Part shown: positions 33,031 through 41,927 of the stretch, in pieces
How positions within the stretch are numbered: position 1 is the stretch's first letter
Layout: each line of letters starts with the position of its first letter
NCBI GenBank assembly: GCA_029261535.1
Contig: JAJDBF010000011.1
Span: 1-64,000 of the forward strand
DNA from: Nitrospinaceae bacterium
Lineage (GTDB): Bacteria > Nitrospinota > Nitrospinia > Nitrospinales > Nitrospinaceae
Direction: 5' to 3'
DNA length: 64,000 bases
Notes under the pieces: generated by a model
What the model was told of the DNA's origin: nothing
Database searches by the model: none
The model's input: only the letters and a program-made list of their open reading frames with translations
Position numbers and translations under genes: made by a program

Positions 33031-34012
33031 TTTCGGTTCCCATCTCAAGCACCAGCGCGAATTGCGTGGTATATCCCTGGATGAAATATCTTCTATCACC
33101 AAGATTCATCTCCGTTATCTAGAAGCTCTTGAAAGCAATTCCTTTGATGAGCTTCCAGGGGAAGTGTTCATTAAAGGATTTATCCGGTCCTATGGTCGGG
33201 CGATTGGGGCTAATCTTCAGGAACTGATCAGTGCTTATGATGAAACCGTAGGCAATGAGAGGCTGGAGACCCGCGAGCAGGCCCAAAGAGAGGACAACAG
33301 CGAAACCCAGAAGCAGGTTTTTCTGGTCAATGCCATCGTTGGCGGATTCCTCGGTCTTTTTATCCTGTTTGCCATCTGGTATTTATTACAGAATCCACCA
33401 AAAAATGATGAGCCAAATAAGACCCTGGGCAATCAACAGACTGCATCAATGTCATCTACTCCGGCAGGCACCCTGGATGAAATTGAACATCCTGACTTTT
33501 CCGGTGAAAGTGATTCCTCTGGGACTTTGGCGGAAATGCAAACCGAGGAAAATGCTGACGAAATCCAACCGGGAAACGACGAAAAAACAGGAGATGAAAC
33601 AGGCTCCGATTCGGAATCTGAAAATGCCAATTCAGACCCGGCATTGCCCCTCCCGCAAATAGCGGTAGCCGAAAAAGAAAATAGTGCTATAATGGAAAAC
33701 CAAAAAGCCCAACAAGTTCAGGAGGATAGCTCAGAATCATCGGCACCTCAACAAGTCGAAGCCAAACTCAAGCTGGTCATCCGGGTTTCGGAAAACGCAT
33801 GGTTTAACCTGTCAGTCGATGGAGCCCCCAACCGGGATTTCATTTTACCGGCAGGTGAGACAAAGGAATTCAAGGCCCAAAATATGTTGCTGGTGACCAT
33901 TGGTAACCGGCGCGGGACAGAATTGAAACTCAATGGCAAAAAGTTATCGCTCCCCTCAACACCTGATAATGTGGTGCGGAACTTTAAGGTTAACTTAAAA
34001 CTGATCGAGTGA
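33020..34012 (+). CDS. RodZ-like protein (HTH, transmembrane helix, DUF4115)
   Basis: 330 residues. N-terminal XRE-type HTH (about 5-75: LKHQRELRGISLDEISSITK, RYLEALESNSFDELPGEVFI), one transmembrane helix (about 100-124), a long acidic Ser/Glu/Asp linker (about 125-240) and a DUF4115 beta domain (about 245-330). RodZ links MreB to the cell wall machinery, but in this context a role in cell-pole or pilus organisation is also possible. It overlaps the TPR gene and precedes pilT by 4 nt. Confidence 0.88.
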   Translation: MADDFGSHLKHQRELRGISLDEISSITKIHLRYLEALESNSFDELPGEVFIKGFIRSYGRAIGANLQELISAYDETVGNERLETREQAQREDNSETQKQVFLVNAIVGGFLGLFILFAIWYLLQNPPKNDEPNKTLGNQQTASMSSTPAGTLDEIEHPDFSGESDSSGTLAEMQTEENADEIQPGNDEKTGDETGSDSESENANSDPALPLPQIAVAEKENSAIMENQKAQQVQEDSSESSAPQQVEAKLKLVIRVSENAWFNLSVDGAPNRDFILPAGETKEFKAQNMLLVTIGNRRGTELKLNGKKLSLPSTPDNVVRNFKVNLKLIE

Positions 34013-34016
34013 CCTC

Positions 34017-35090
34017 ATGGCGAAAATTGATGCATTTTTCAAATTAATGAACGAACAGGGAGCGTCAGATCTTCATCTGGTGGCAGGCTCCCAACCGGTC
34101 CTCCGGGTTCATGGTGATATAGAGCGGGTTAAATTCAAGGTCCTTGAAAACGATGAACTCAAGGCCATGTTGTATGAAATTGCGCCGGAAGACAAAATCA
34201 AGGTTTTTGAAGAATGCGGTGACATCGATTTTGCTTATGAGATTCCCGGTTTGGCCCGTTACCGTGCCAATTATTTTCAGCAGAAATGGGGCGTTGGTGC
34301 CGTTTTTCGCGAAATTCCAAGTGTCATTTTGACCGCAGAGCAGTTGGGTTTGCCACCGGTATTGACCAAGCTGTCCATGTTGCATAAGGGTATGGTGTTG
34401 GTTACGGGGCCAACAGGTTCCGGTAAATCCACCACGCTTGCGGCGATGATGGATTTTGTGAACAAGAACAAGAAGAGCCACATCATAACCGTTGAAGACC
34501 CGGTCGAGTTTGTTCATAAAAGTGCCAGTTGTGTGGTCAACCACCGCGAGGTGGGTATCCACACCAAAAGTTTTAAAGCGGCATTGCGCGGGGCTCTGCG
34601 CGAAGACCCGGACATTATTCTGGTCGGCGAAATGCGTGATCTGGAAACCATTGAGCTTGCACTGGAAGCGGCATCCACCGGGCATCTCGTGTTCGGTACC
34701 CTGCACACCCAGAGCGCGGCCAAAACAGTGGATCGTGTGATCGACGTGTTTCCCGCCAACCAACAGGCGCAGATTCGCACCACCCTTTCTGAAAGTTTGA
34801 AAGGGGTGATTGCGCAGAACCTCTTCAAGCGCATCGATAAAAAAGGACGGATGGCCGTACTGGAAGTGCTGGTGGTGACCCCGGCAACCTCCAACCTGAT
34901 TCGCGAAGGCAAAACTTTCCAGATTCCGTCCGTGATCCAGACCGGGAAAAAATACGGCATGCAATCTCTGGACGATGCCATTCTGGAAGCCATGCAGGCG
35001 AAGAAAATCAGCCCGGAAGACGCTTATGACAAGTGCATTGTGAAAGAACGCTTTGTGCAGTACTTGAAAACACCGCCGGAATTTATTTGA
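34017..35090 (+). CDS. pilT: type IV pilus retraction ATPase PilT
   Basis: 357 residues. Walker A GPTGSGKSTT at about 131-140, Asp box ITVEDPVEFVH, Walker B ILVGEMRDLETIELALEAAS and His box TGHLVFGTLHT. The PilT hallmark is present in the form ATSNLIREGKTFQIPSVIQT, although AIRNLIR is changed to ATSNLIR. It powers pilus retraction at the inner membrane. It starts 4 nt after the RodZ-like gene. Confidence 0.92.
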   Translation: MAKIDAFFKLMNEQGASDLHLVAGSQPVLRVHGDIERVKFKVLENDELKAMLYEIAPEDKIKVFEECGDIDFAYEIPGLARYRANYFQQKWGVGAVFREIPSVILTAEQLGLPPVLTKLSMLHKGMVLVTGPTGSGKSTTLAAMMDFVNKNKKSHIITVEDPVEFVHKSASCVVNHREVGIHTKSFKAALRGALREDPDIILVGEMRDLETIELALEAASTGHLVFGTLHTQSAAKTVDRVIDVFPANQQAQIRTTLSESLKGVIAQNLFKRIDKKGRMAVLEVLVVTPATSNLIREGKTFQIPSVIQTGKKYGMQSLDDAILEAMQAKKISPEDAYDKCIVKERFVQYLKTPPEFI

Positions 35091-35200
35091 TTTTGAAATA
35101 TCCTTTGCAAAAGGCGGGTTACATCTGTTAGCCATTATGTAAAGGGAAACTGGGGAAATATTTTCCTCAACACGTTGAATGACGACAGGGCAAGGTAAGA

Positions 35201-36397
35201 ATGCGAAAAGCTGAGATTGACTACATCCTGACCAGCATGCTGGAAGCGCACGGCAATATATCCGATCTGAACATCACCGTGGGTCGGCCTTTTCAGGTGG
35301 AAACTTCAGGGACGTTGGGCGGCGTGGAGATGGTTCCTCCCATGAAAGAGATCACCCCGTTCCAGTCTGAAATTTTTGCGATGAATCTGATCAATATGGA
35401 TCGTCGCCTGACGGATATGCTCATCACCCAGGGGTCTTGTGACTGCTCGTATTTTGTGCCGGGCAAAGCCCGCTTTCGTGTGAATATTTTTTCCCAGCGC
35501 TCTAATTACAGTGTTGTCCTCAGGAAACTGGAAACCCGCATCCCAACCATTGCGGAGCTTAAATTACCACCTTCATTTGCCAAAGCGGCTGAAGAGAAAA
35601 ACGGACTGGTGCTGGTCACCGGGGCCACCGGCAGTGGTAAAACCACCACGCTCGCCGCCTTGCTCAGCAAGATCAATGATGAAAAGTCCATACACATTAT
35701 CACCCTGGAAGACCCGGTAGAATTCGTTCACCCGCACCGCAAAGCCACATTCAACCAGCGTGAACTCGGGCAGGACTTTGATCGTTTTTCTACCGGCCTG
35801 CGGGCGGCACTGCGTCAGGCACCCAAAGTCATTCTGGTCGGGGAAATGCGCGATCAGGAAACTGTGGAAATTGGCATGTCCGCCTCCGAAACCGGTCATC
35901 TGGTGCTGAGCACCCTGCATACCGTCGATGCCGGTCAGACCATCAACCGTATTCTTGGCATGTTTCCCAAGGACGAGGAAATGCAGATACGACTGCGTTT
36001 GGCCGACACCCTGCGTTGGATCATCAGTCAGCGGCTGGTGCCAAAAAAGGGGGGAGGGCGCATTGCCCTGCTCGAAATCATGAACAACAACATGCGAGTC
36101 AAGGACGCCATCATCAACGGGGAAGAAGAAGGCAAAACATTCTATGAAATCATCACCGATGGCGATGCCTACGGCATGTGGACCTTTGACCAGCACATCA
36201 TGAAGCTATTCAGAGAGGGGAAAATCACGGAAGAAACTGCCATGATGTACGCATCACGCAAAGCGGTTGTGGGCCGGGGCATCGATACCATTAAGTCGGG
36301 ACGTGGAGAAAAGACCACCGACATTGATGATTTGGGAATGGACGAATCATTTAAGGATGTCGGGTCGCCTTTTGCCCGGCGCAAGAAGCGCGGCTAG
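35201..36397 (+). CDS. pilU: PilT/PilU-type retraction ATPase
   Basis: 398 residues. Walker A GATGSGKTTT at about 141-150, ITLEDPVEFVHPHRKATFNQ, VILVGEMRDQETVEIGMSAS and TGHLVLSTLHTVDAGQTINR. It differs from the canonical PilT in the C-terminal half: MNNNMRVKDAIINGEEEGKT replaces the NLIREGK motif, as in PilU and PilT2. A long C-terminal tail ends in FARRKKRG. It lies 110 bp after pilT. The second ATPase probably modulates retraction force. Confidence 0.87.
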   Translation: MRKAEIDYILTSMLEAHGNISDLNITVGRPFQVETSGTLGGVEMVPPMKEITPFQSEIFAMNLINMDRRLTDMLITQGSCDCSYFVPGKARFRVNIFSQRSNYSVVLRKLETRIPTIAELKLPPSFAKAAEEKNGLVLVTGATGSGKTTTLAALLSKINDEKSIHIITLEDPVEFVHPHRKATFNQRELGQDFDRFSTGLRAALRQAPKVILVGEMRDQETVEIGMSASETGHLVLSTLHTVDAGQTINRILGMFPKDEEMQIRLRLADTLRWIISQRLVPKKGGGRIALLEIMNNNMRVKDAIINGEEEGKTFYEIITDGDAYGMWTFDQHIMKLFREGKITEETAMMYASRKAVVGRGIDTIKSGRGEKTTDIDDLGMDESFKDVGSPFARRKKRG

Positions 36398-36428
36398 CTA
36401 CACCTTCACCTGATACCAGGAACTGTTT

Positions 36429-37073
36429 ATGAAAGTCAATTGTAGTGCGTGCCAACATGAAGTCAACATACCCGACGACAAGGTTCCGGCGGGGCAGGTC
36501 TTTAATCTGACTTGCCCGAATTGTAAGGAAAAAATGCGGGTCGACCAGCATTTGAAACAGGAAGAGCCGGAAGAGACCATCGATGCTTTTAATTTTGCCA
36601 CGTCGGATGATTTCAATGATGATGAAGTCCTTGAAATATACGATGAAGACGATAAGGTCGCGCTGGTATTAGACCAGGACAACGGGGATTTCTGGGTCGA
36701 CACTCTCAACGAGATGGGTTTTAAAATTCAGACCGCCACCTCCGAAGATCATGCGATTCATAAAATCAAATTCACGGAGTTTGACCTGGTCATCCTGCAC
36801 GAAAATTTCCAGTCAACGCCTTTTCGTGACAGCTCGGTTTACAAATACCTGACCAGCATCCCCATGATGATCAGACGCCACATCTTTTTTGTTCTGGTCG
36901 GGGCAGAGTTTAAATCGATGAACAATATGGAAGCGTTTTCGCTCAGTGCGAATGTGTTGGTCAATGAAAAAGATTTTGAAAAGGCCAAGGTCATTCTGAA
37001 GAAATCGATGACCGACAACGAACATTTTTATAAAGTATTCCGCGAATCCCTTGCCGCTCACGGGAAGGTTTAA
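36429..37073 (+). CDS. zinc-ribbon protein with degenerate receiver-like domain
   Basis: 214 residues. An MJ0042-type zinc ribbon (CSACQHEVNIP .. LTCPNCKEKM, about 4-38) is followed by an acidic linker and a domain (about 70-200) that resembles a response-regulator receiver (VALVLDQDNGDFWVDTLNEM, FDLVILHENF). The phosphorylatable aspartate is replaced (VILHENF instead of VILDxxM), so phosphorylation is unlikely. It lies between the retraction ATPases and the cyclic-nucleotide-binding gene, suggesting a regulatory role in pili. Confidence 0.72.
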   Translation: MKVNCSACQHEVNIPDDKVPAGQVFNLTCPNCKEKMRVDQHLKQEEPEETIDAFNFATSDDFNDDEVLEIYDEDDKVALVLDQDNGDFWVDTLNEMGFKIQTATSEDHAIHKIKFTEFDLVILHENFQSTPFRDSSVYKYLTSIPMMIRRHIFFVLVGAEFKSMNNMEAFSLSANVLVNEKDFEKAKVILKKSMTDNEHFYKVFRESLAAHGKV

Positions 37074-37092
37074 ACAATACTAAAGGGTCCTT

Positions 37093-37515
37093 ATGAAATT
37101 CAGTGAAACGCCAATTATTCAGCGGTACTCAGATGGGGATGTGGTCATATCCGAAGGCATTGTCAGCAATAATGTTTTTATCATTATCGAGGGCGAGGTG
37201 GCCATCACCAAAAAGATGGATAAAAAAAATGTGCTCGTGGCTCAGCTCAAAGAGGGGGATGTGTTTGGCGAGATGGGGTTGATCTCCGGCAAGGTCCGGA
37301 GTGCAAACTGTACCGCCGTGGGCAACGTCACCATCGGAGTTATTGACAAGGAAAAATTTGGTGCGCTGATCGATACTCTACCGGAGGACTTGCAGACGGT
37401 AGTTCTGGCACTGGTGAGCCGTTTACGGTTCACAACAGAACAGCTTTCACGGATTGGAACGGAGTTGGATAAAACCCGGGCAGTGCTTTCCTCCTTTTCG
37501 ATCGACATAGGATAG
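37093..37515 (+). CDS. cyclic nucleotide-binding domain protein
   Basis: 140 residues, essentially one cNMP-binding domain (about 5-120). The phosphate-binding cassette reads FGEMGLISGKVRSANCTAVG, with the Glu and Arg that contact the cyclic nucleotide ribose and phosphate in Crp. There is no helix-turn-helix, so it is not a transcription factor of the Crp type; it probably works by protein contact. It starts 20 nt after the zinc-ribbon gene. A cAMP source is encoded at 5793-8147. Confidence 0.85.
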   Translation: MKFSETPIIQRYSDGDVVISEGIVSNNVFIIIEGEVAITKKMDKKNVLVAQLKEGDVFGEMGLISGKVRSANCTAVGNVTIGVIDKEKFGALIDTLPEDLQTVVLALVSRLRFTTEQLSRIGTELDKTRAVLSSFSIDIG

Positions 37516-37735
37516 CGACACAAGAGTTTTATTGTTTTTTTATGGAAACAGGAGTTTGTTGAAGCGGTGATTCGGACTCTTTAATGCAAAGCACTTCATC
37601 ATGCCTTCGGGTTATGGTAACAACTTGAGGTCTCAAAATTTCTGGAATGTTCCAAAAATTTTGACCCCCAGCAACCGCGAAATATGGGGCGGGAAGACAA
37701 ACTTTAAAGGCACCCCTCACATTGGGAAATGAGTC
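37516..37735. repeat. intergenic region with a degenerate inverted MITE-like element
   Basis: 220 bp. From about 37626 (GAGGTCTCAAAATTT) to 37718 (TTTAAAGGCACCCC) the ends resemble the inverted MITE-like element, but the centre (AGCAACCGCGAAAT) is only weakly similar. It separates the cNMP gene and pilC within the operon. Confidence 0.4.
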
Positions 37736-38932
37736 ATGACAACCTATACTTATAAAACCACAGTCAACGGCAGGACCACCAAGGGCGAAATTGATGCAGA
37801 AACAGAAGAAGGCGCTCTTGCCAAGCTGAAACAAAAGAAAATCAATGTTGATTCTTTGAAGAAGAAACAACCGCGCCCCTTCAGTAGTGAGGGAAAAGAG
37901 AAAATTGACGAGCGCGATATTGTTATTTTCACCCGGCAGTTTTCCACCATGATTGACGCAGGTCTGCCCCTGGTCCAATGCCTGGATATTCTGGGCAAGC
38001 AGTCGGATAAAAAATCATTCTCCATCATAATTCTGGACGTCAAGAGTAATATTGAAGTGGGCGGAAATTTGTCTGACTCCATGCGCAAGCATCCCAAGGT
38101 GTTCGATTCCCTTTATTGCAACCTGGTGGAGGCGGGGGAAGTCGGCGGTATTCTTGACATCATTCTCCAGCGTCTTGCGGCCTACATTGAAAAAGCCCTT
38201 GCCCTGAAAAAGAAGGTCAAGTCGGCCATGGTTTACCCAGGGGCCATCGTTTCCATTGCCTTCCTGGTGGTGGCGTTTTTGATGGTGTTTGTTATTCCCA
38301 CGTTTGCAGAAATGTTCAGCGGTCCCGGGATGGAACTGCCCTTGCCAACGGCTATTGTTATGGGAGTCAGTAATTTTTTCCGAGAGCAATGGTATTTCAT
38401 CATTGGCGGTCCCATTGCCTTTTTCTTCCTGTTTAAAAAGGTTTACGCTACTGAAAAAGGACGCGTTGAGGTTGACCGGTTTGCCTTGAAGATTCCGGTT
38501 GTGGGTATTTTGATTCGAAAAGTTTCTGTTGCCAAGTTCACCCGGACGCTCGGCACCCTGCTTTCAAGTGGTGTGCCCCTGATCGAAGGAATGGATATTT
38601 GCGCACGCACCTCCGGTAATAAAATTATGGAGTTTGCCATCCTGAATACCATTGAGTCGATCAAGGAAGGTGAAACGATCGCGGCACCGCTGGGTCGGGA
38701 ATCCGTGTTCCCCCCCATGGTGATTCAGATGATCGACGTGGGTGAATCTTCCGGTTCCCTGGACAACATGCTGATGAAAATCGCCGATTTTTATGACGAA
38801 GAAGTGGACACGGCGGTGGATGCGTTGACCGCTCTGCTCGAACCCATGTTGATGGTGTTTCTGGGAGTGATCGTAGGTTTCATTGTTGTCGCTATGTATC
38901 TGCCCATTTTCAAAATGGGAGAGACCATCTAA
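37736..38932 (+). CDS. pilC: type IV pilus inner-membrane platform protein PilC
   Basis: 398 residues, GspF/PilC family with two T2SSF domains (about 65-190 and 270-390) and three transmembrane helices (about 165-195, 218-240, 370-395). Diagnostic stretches are RDIVIFTRQFSTMIDAGLPL, LVEAGEVGGILDIILQRLA, KFTRTLGTLLSSGVPLIEGM and QMIDVGESSGSLDNMLMKIA. It couples the motor ATPases to pilus assembly. No extension ATPase pilB is present in the window. Confidence 0.93.
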   Translation: MTTYTYKTTVNGRTTKGEIDAETEEGALAKLKQKKINVDSLKKKQPRPFSSEGKEKIDERDIVIFTRQFSTMIDAGLPLVQCLDILGKQSDKKSFSIIILDVKSNIEVGGNLSDSMRKHPKVFDSLYCNLVEAGEVGGILDIILQRLAAYIEKALALKKKVKSAMVYPGAIVSIAFLVVAFLMVFVIPTFAEMFSGPGMELPLPTAIVMGVSNFFREQWYFIIGGPIAFFFLFKKVYATEKGRVEVDRFALKIPVVGILIRKVSVAKFTRTLGTLLSSGVPLIEGMDICARTSGNKIMEFAILNTIESIKEGETIAAPLGRESVFPPMVIQMIDVGESSGSLDNMLMKIADFYDEEVDTAVDALTALLEPMLMVFLGVIVGFIVVAMYLPIFKMGETI

Positions 38933-39033
38933 AAGAGCTGGATTATTATTCCGGATCAGGGCGCATCCGATATTAATGCGGGTTCTGCCATTTCCCCCAA
39001 CATTGAACCGGGCGCCTGCCCGGAGAGCGGCCC

Positions 39034-40776
39034 TTGACCATGCCGCAGGTTGATAAAAAACAAGATACCGAGCTCTTTCTCCGCTTCAAAACACTGATGG
39101 TGTTGCGGTTGATTTTCCTCACCGGGTTTGTGGTTCTGCTCTTCACCTTTGAGCAGAATGCGGTTCGGTCCATCCCTGTTCTCCCCTTAAGTTTTGTACT
39201 GTGCACCGCCTATTTAATGGCACTCAGCTATGCCTTGTTTTTTCGCATCGGGATGCGCCTCAGCATTTTGGGCTGGATGCAAGTGGTGGGCGATTTGATT
39301 ATCGTCGGTGGACTTATTTTCACCACCGGAGGAATCGACAGTCCGCTCTCCTTCATGTTCCTCTTTGTCGTCATTGAAACCAGCGTTATTCTTCCCCGGT
39401 CTGCGTGCTACAAAGCCGCGGCAGGTGCCAGCATTATTTATGGATTGCTGGTCGATCTGGAATACTTCAATTTTATTCAACCCGTTTATTTTTTTCCCAA
39501 GCCAACAGCACCCTTTCAAGGGGCCTACCTGTTTTACACAGTGGTGATGAATCTGGCCTCGTATTTTGGCGTAGCCTACCTGAGTAGTATCCTCACTCAC
39601 CGTTTGCGTTTGATAAAGGAAGAGCTGGAAGCCAAAAATATTGAGATGGGAATTCTCGAAGCCTTCCATCATCGGGTGGTTCAGCAAATGGGAAACGGCT
39701 TGATGACTACCGATTCTCAAGGCAGGATCACATCCGCCAATACCGCTTTCGAAAAAATATGTGGAAGCAAGGAAGCTGAATTGAAAAACCGGTTTTGTTA
39801 TGATGTCCTCGACATCAATTTACTTCGGGAGTTTTTCCGAACGGTTGATCAACAAACACTGCCCCACCATATTGAAGGTGAGTGTCGGGACCGCAATGGC
39901 GAACCTCTCAGGTTGAGTGCGAAAATCAGCGGACTCAGCCGTACAGAATCCGGGTATCAAGGTTACATCTGTGTGTTCGAGGATCTCACCGAGATGAGGA
40001 AGATGGAAGAAAAGGTGTTGCAGAGCGAACAACTGGCCGCCGTCGGTCGCTTCTCTGCTGGTCTGGCGCACGAAATACGCAATCCCCTCGCCTCGCTCAG
40101 TGGGTCCATTCAGTTCCTCAAGGAAGGCCTTCAACTGAATGGGACTCACCAGCGCCTGATGGAAATCGTTCTCAATGAAACCGAACGACTGAATGAGATT
40201 GTCAGCGGATTTTTAAACTTTTCCTTGCCCAGGAAAAAAAACCTACAGGAAGTGGACCTGACCCGGCTACTGGAAGACCTTGTTCTGCTGATGAAAAACA
40301 GTAACGAATATCATTCCTCTATCAAGCTGGAATTGAATTTGCCGCCGGACCGGGTGCTGATTGAAAGTGACGAGGAGCAATTGAAACAGATGATCTGGAA
40401 CCTGTGCATCAATGGAATTCAGGCTATGGACAAGGAAGGCTCCCTCACCATTTCTTTGAATCCAGTCAAAGGGTTTCAGCATCCAATGTTCACCACGGCG
40501 CGGAAAGGTCTGGTGCTTCGGATACAGGACGAAGGCCGTGGAATTTCCGAAGAAAAAATTGATCTCATTTTTGATCCGTTTTTTACAACGCGGGAAGAAG
40601 GCGTGGGGCTGGGCCTGGCCACGGTCAAGAAAATTGTCGATCAACTGGGGGGGCATATCGGACTCACCAGTCGTCAAGGACAGGGCACGGTATTTGACGT
40701 GTTTTTGCCGCAGGACCGTACCCTCCTCGACACCACCCAGGCCGATAAGGAACAGCGACAAACAGCCGCATCCTGA
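39034..40776 (+). CDS. PilS-like membrane sensor histidine kinase
   Basis: 580 residues from TTG 39034 (GGAGAG 6 nt upstream); ATG 39040 is the alternative. Six transmembrane helices (about 22-185), a PAS domain (about 215-330), dimerisation/His box AVGRFSAGLAHEIRNPLASL (His near 351) and HATPase domain with N (WNLCINGIQAM), G1 (IQDEGRGIS) and G2 (GVGLGLATVKKI) boxes. Membrane layout and location after pilC match PilS, the sensor controlling pilin transcription. No pilR-type response regulator gene follows directly. Confidence 0.9.
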   Translation: MTMPQVDKKQDTELFLRFKTLMVLRLIFLTGFVVLLFTFEQNAVRSIPVLPLSFVLCTAYLMALSYALFFRIGMRLSILGWMQVVGDLIIVGGLIFTTGGIDSPLSFMFLFVVIETSVILPRSACYKAAAGASIIYGLLVDLEYFNFIQPVYFFPKPTAPFQGAYLFYTVVMNLASYFGVAYLSSILTHRLRLIKEELEAKNIEMGILEAFHHRVVQQMGNGLMTTDSQGRITSANTAFEKICGSKEAELKNRFCYDVLDINLLREFFRTVDQQTLPHHIEGECRDRNGEPLRLSAKISGLSRTESGYQGYICVFEDLTEMRKMEEKVLQSEQLAAVGRFSAGLAHEIRNPLASLSGSIQFLKEGLQLNGTHQRLMEIVLNETERLNEIVSGFLNFSLPRKKNLQEVDLTRLLEDLVLLMKNSNEYHSSIKLELNLPPDRVLIESDEEQLKQMIWNLCINGIQAMDKEGSLTISLNPVKGFQHPMFTTARKGLVLRIQDEGRGISEEKIDLIFDPFFTTREEGVGLGLATVKKIVDQLGGHIGLTSRQGQGTVFDVFLPQDRTLLDTTQADKEQRQTAAS

Positions 40777-40791
40777 GAGGACAGGAATAGT

Positions 40792-41016
40792 ATGAAACCA
40801 AAAAATGAACCCATGGTCATTAAGGGAGAAGAGGAACTGGCCATTTGCATTTGTGGTCAAAGTGGGCATTGGCCCCTCTGCGATGCCTCGCACCACACAC
40901 TGGGGGGCGAGGGGCCGGAGATCATCTCCCTGGATAAAGAAAAAACCTATCTGTTGTGCCAGTGTCATCGAACGAACAACCCGCCCTATTGCGATGGCTC
41001 CCATAACCGAACGTAA
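40792..41016 (+). CDS. tandem CDGSH iron-sulfur protein
   Basis: 74 residues containing two CDGSH-type [2Fe-2S] motifs: CICGQSGHWPLCDASH (about 19-34) and CQCHRTNNPPYCDGSH (about 56-71). Each has the C-x-C...C...H ligand set. Small bacterial proteins of this type are soluble electron-transfer or Fe-S proteins with no defined pathway. It lies 15 nt after the histidine kinase and 24 nt before the FGE-like gene. Confidence 0.88.
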   Translation: MKPKNEPMVIKGEEELAICICGQSGHWPLCDASHHTLGGEGPEIISLDKEKTYLLCQCHRTNNPPYCDGSHNRT

Positions 41017-41040
41017 CCCCTTTCCCCTCACCGTGCACCC

Positions 41041-41880
41041 ATGAAAAATTATTTCCGTTCAATCTTCATTGTTCTCCTGCTGATCCCCTTTCTGTCCGCT
41101 TGCGCCTTCTGGAAAGAAAAAGAAATTGTCCGCGACCTTATGGTCGAAGTTCCTGCGGGTTCTTTTTCCATGGGAGTGGTGATCGACAACCCCAATGAAT
41201 GGGGCGATACCGATGAAGAGCCGGTCCATCAGGTTTATCTGGATACTTTTTATATCGATAAATACGAGGCTACGGCGGAAGAGTTCGCAGAATTTTTAAA
41301 CGATAACTTTCACTATGCCCAGGCGTTTCTCGAAACAGGAACGGCAGTGACCGTTGAATTGAAAGAGGGTGTCTATCAGCCGCGCCAGGGTCTTGCAACC
41401 TATCCTGCCAACCGGATTTCCTGGTTCGGGGCCGATCTCTATTGCCAATGGAAAGGCAAGCGGCTTCCAACAGAAGCGGAGTGGGAAAAAGCCGCACGCG
41501 GTACGGACGAGAGAACTTTTCCCTGGGGTAATCAATATCCGGACAACTCTATCGTTACCTTTCGTCGTCCGTTTGATAAACATGGGTTTGAGGCGATGGA
41601 GCCGGTCGACTCCATGCCGCAGGGGGCTTCCCCCTATGGCGCGCATCACATGGCTGGTAACGTGTGGGAGTGGGTGAGCGACTGGTATGAAGATATTTAT
41701 TATGAATACTCGCCGAAAAACAATCCGCAAGGCCCCGACACCGGCGACCATAAGGTCCTGCGCGGCGGCAACTGGTATTACAAAGCGTACTACATGCGCA
41801 CGACCTATCGCTTCAACGATCCACCCGAGACGTTCAAAGTCTGGCAGGGTGTGCGATGCGCCCGCTCTTCAAAAAATTAA
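41041..41880 (+). CDS. FGE/sulfatase-modifying-factor-fold lipoprotein
   Basis: 279 residues, lipobox LIPFLSACAF (Cys near 21). The FGE-sulfatase domain (about 35-275) is clear: MVEVPAGSFSMGVV, TEAEWEKAARG, YGAHHMAGNVWEWVSDWYED, VLRGGNWYYKAYYMRTTYR and QGVRCARS. True formylglycine-generating enzymes use two cysteines near the C-terminus; only one Cys is present in that stretch here. Oxidase activity is therefore doubtful, and a carbohydrate- or protein-binding role is possible. Confidence 0.85.
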   Translation: MKNYFRSIFIVLLLIPFLSACAFWKEKEIVRDLMVEVPAGSFSMGVVIDNPNEWGDTDEEPVHQVYLDTFYIDKYEATAEEFAEFLNDNFHYAQAFLETGTAVTVELKEGVYQPRQGLATYPANRISWFGADLYCQWKGKRLPTEAEWEKAARGTDERTFPWGNQYPDNSIVTFRRPFDKHGFEAMEPVDSMPQGASPYGAHHMAGNVWEWVSDWYEDIYYEYSPKNNPQGPDTGDHKVLRGGNWYYKAYYMRTTYRFNDPPETFKVWQGVRCARSSKN

Positions 41881-41927
41881 ATTAAGATTGGAAAAATTTG
41901 GAGGGATGCCCTGAAAGTAAAATGCGA

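Noticed and set aside
34065-35135. 356-codon minus-strand frame opposite pilT
   Set aside because: Antisense shadow; PilT motifs are on the plus strand.
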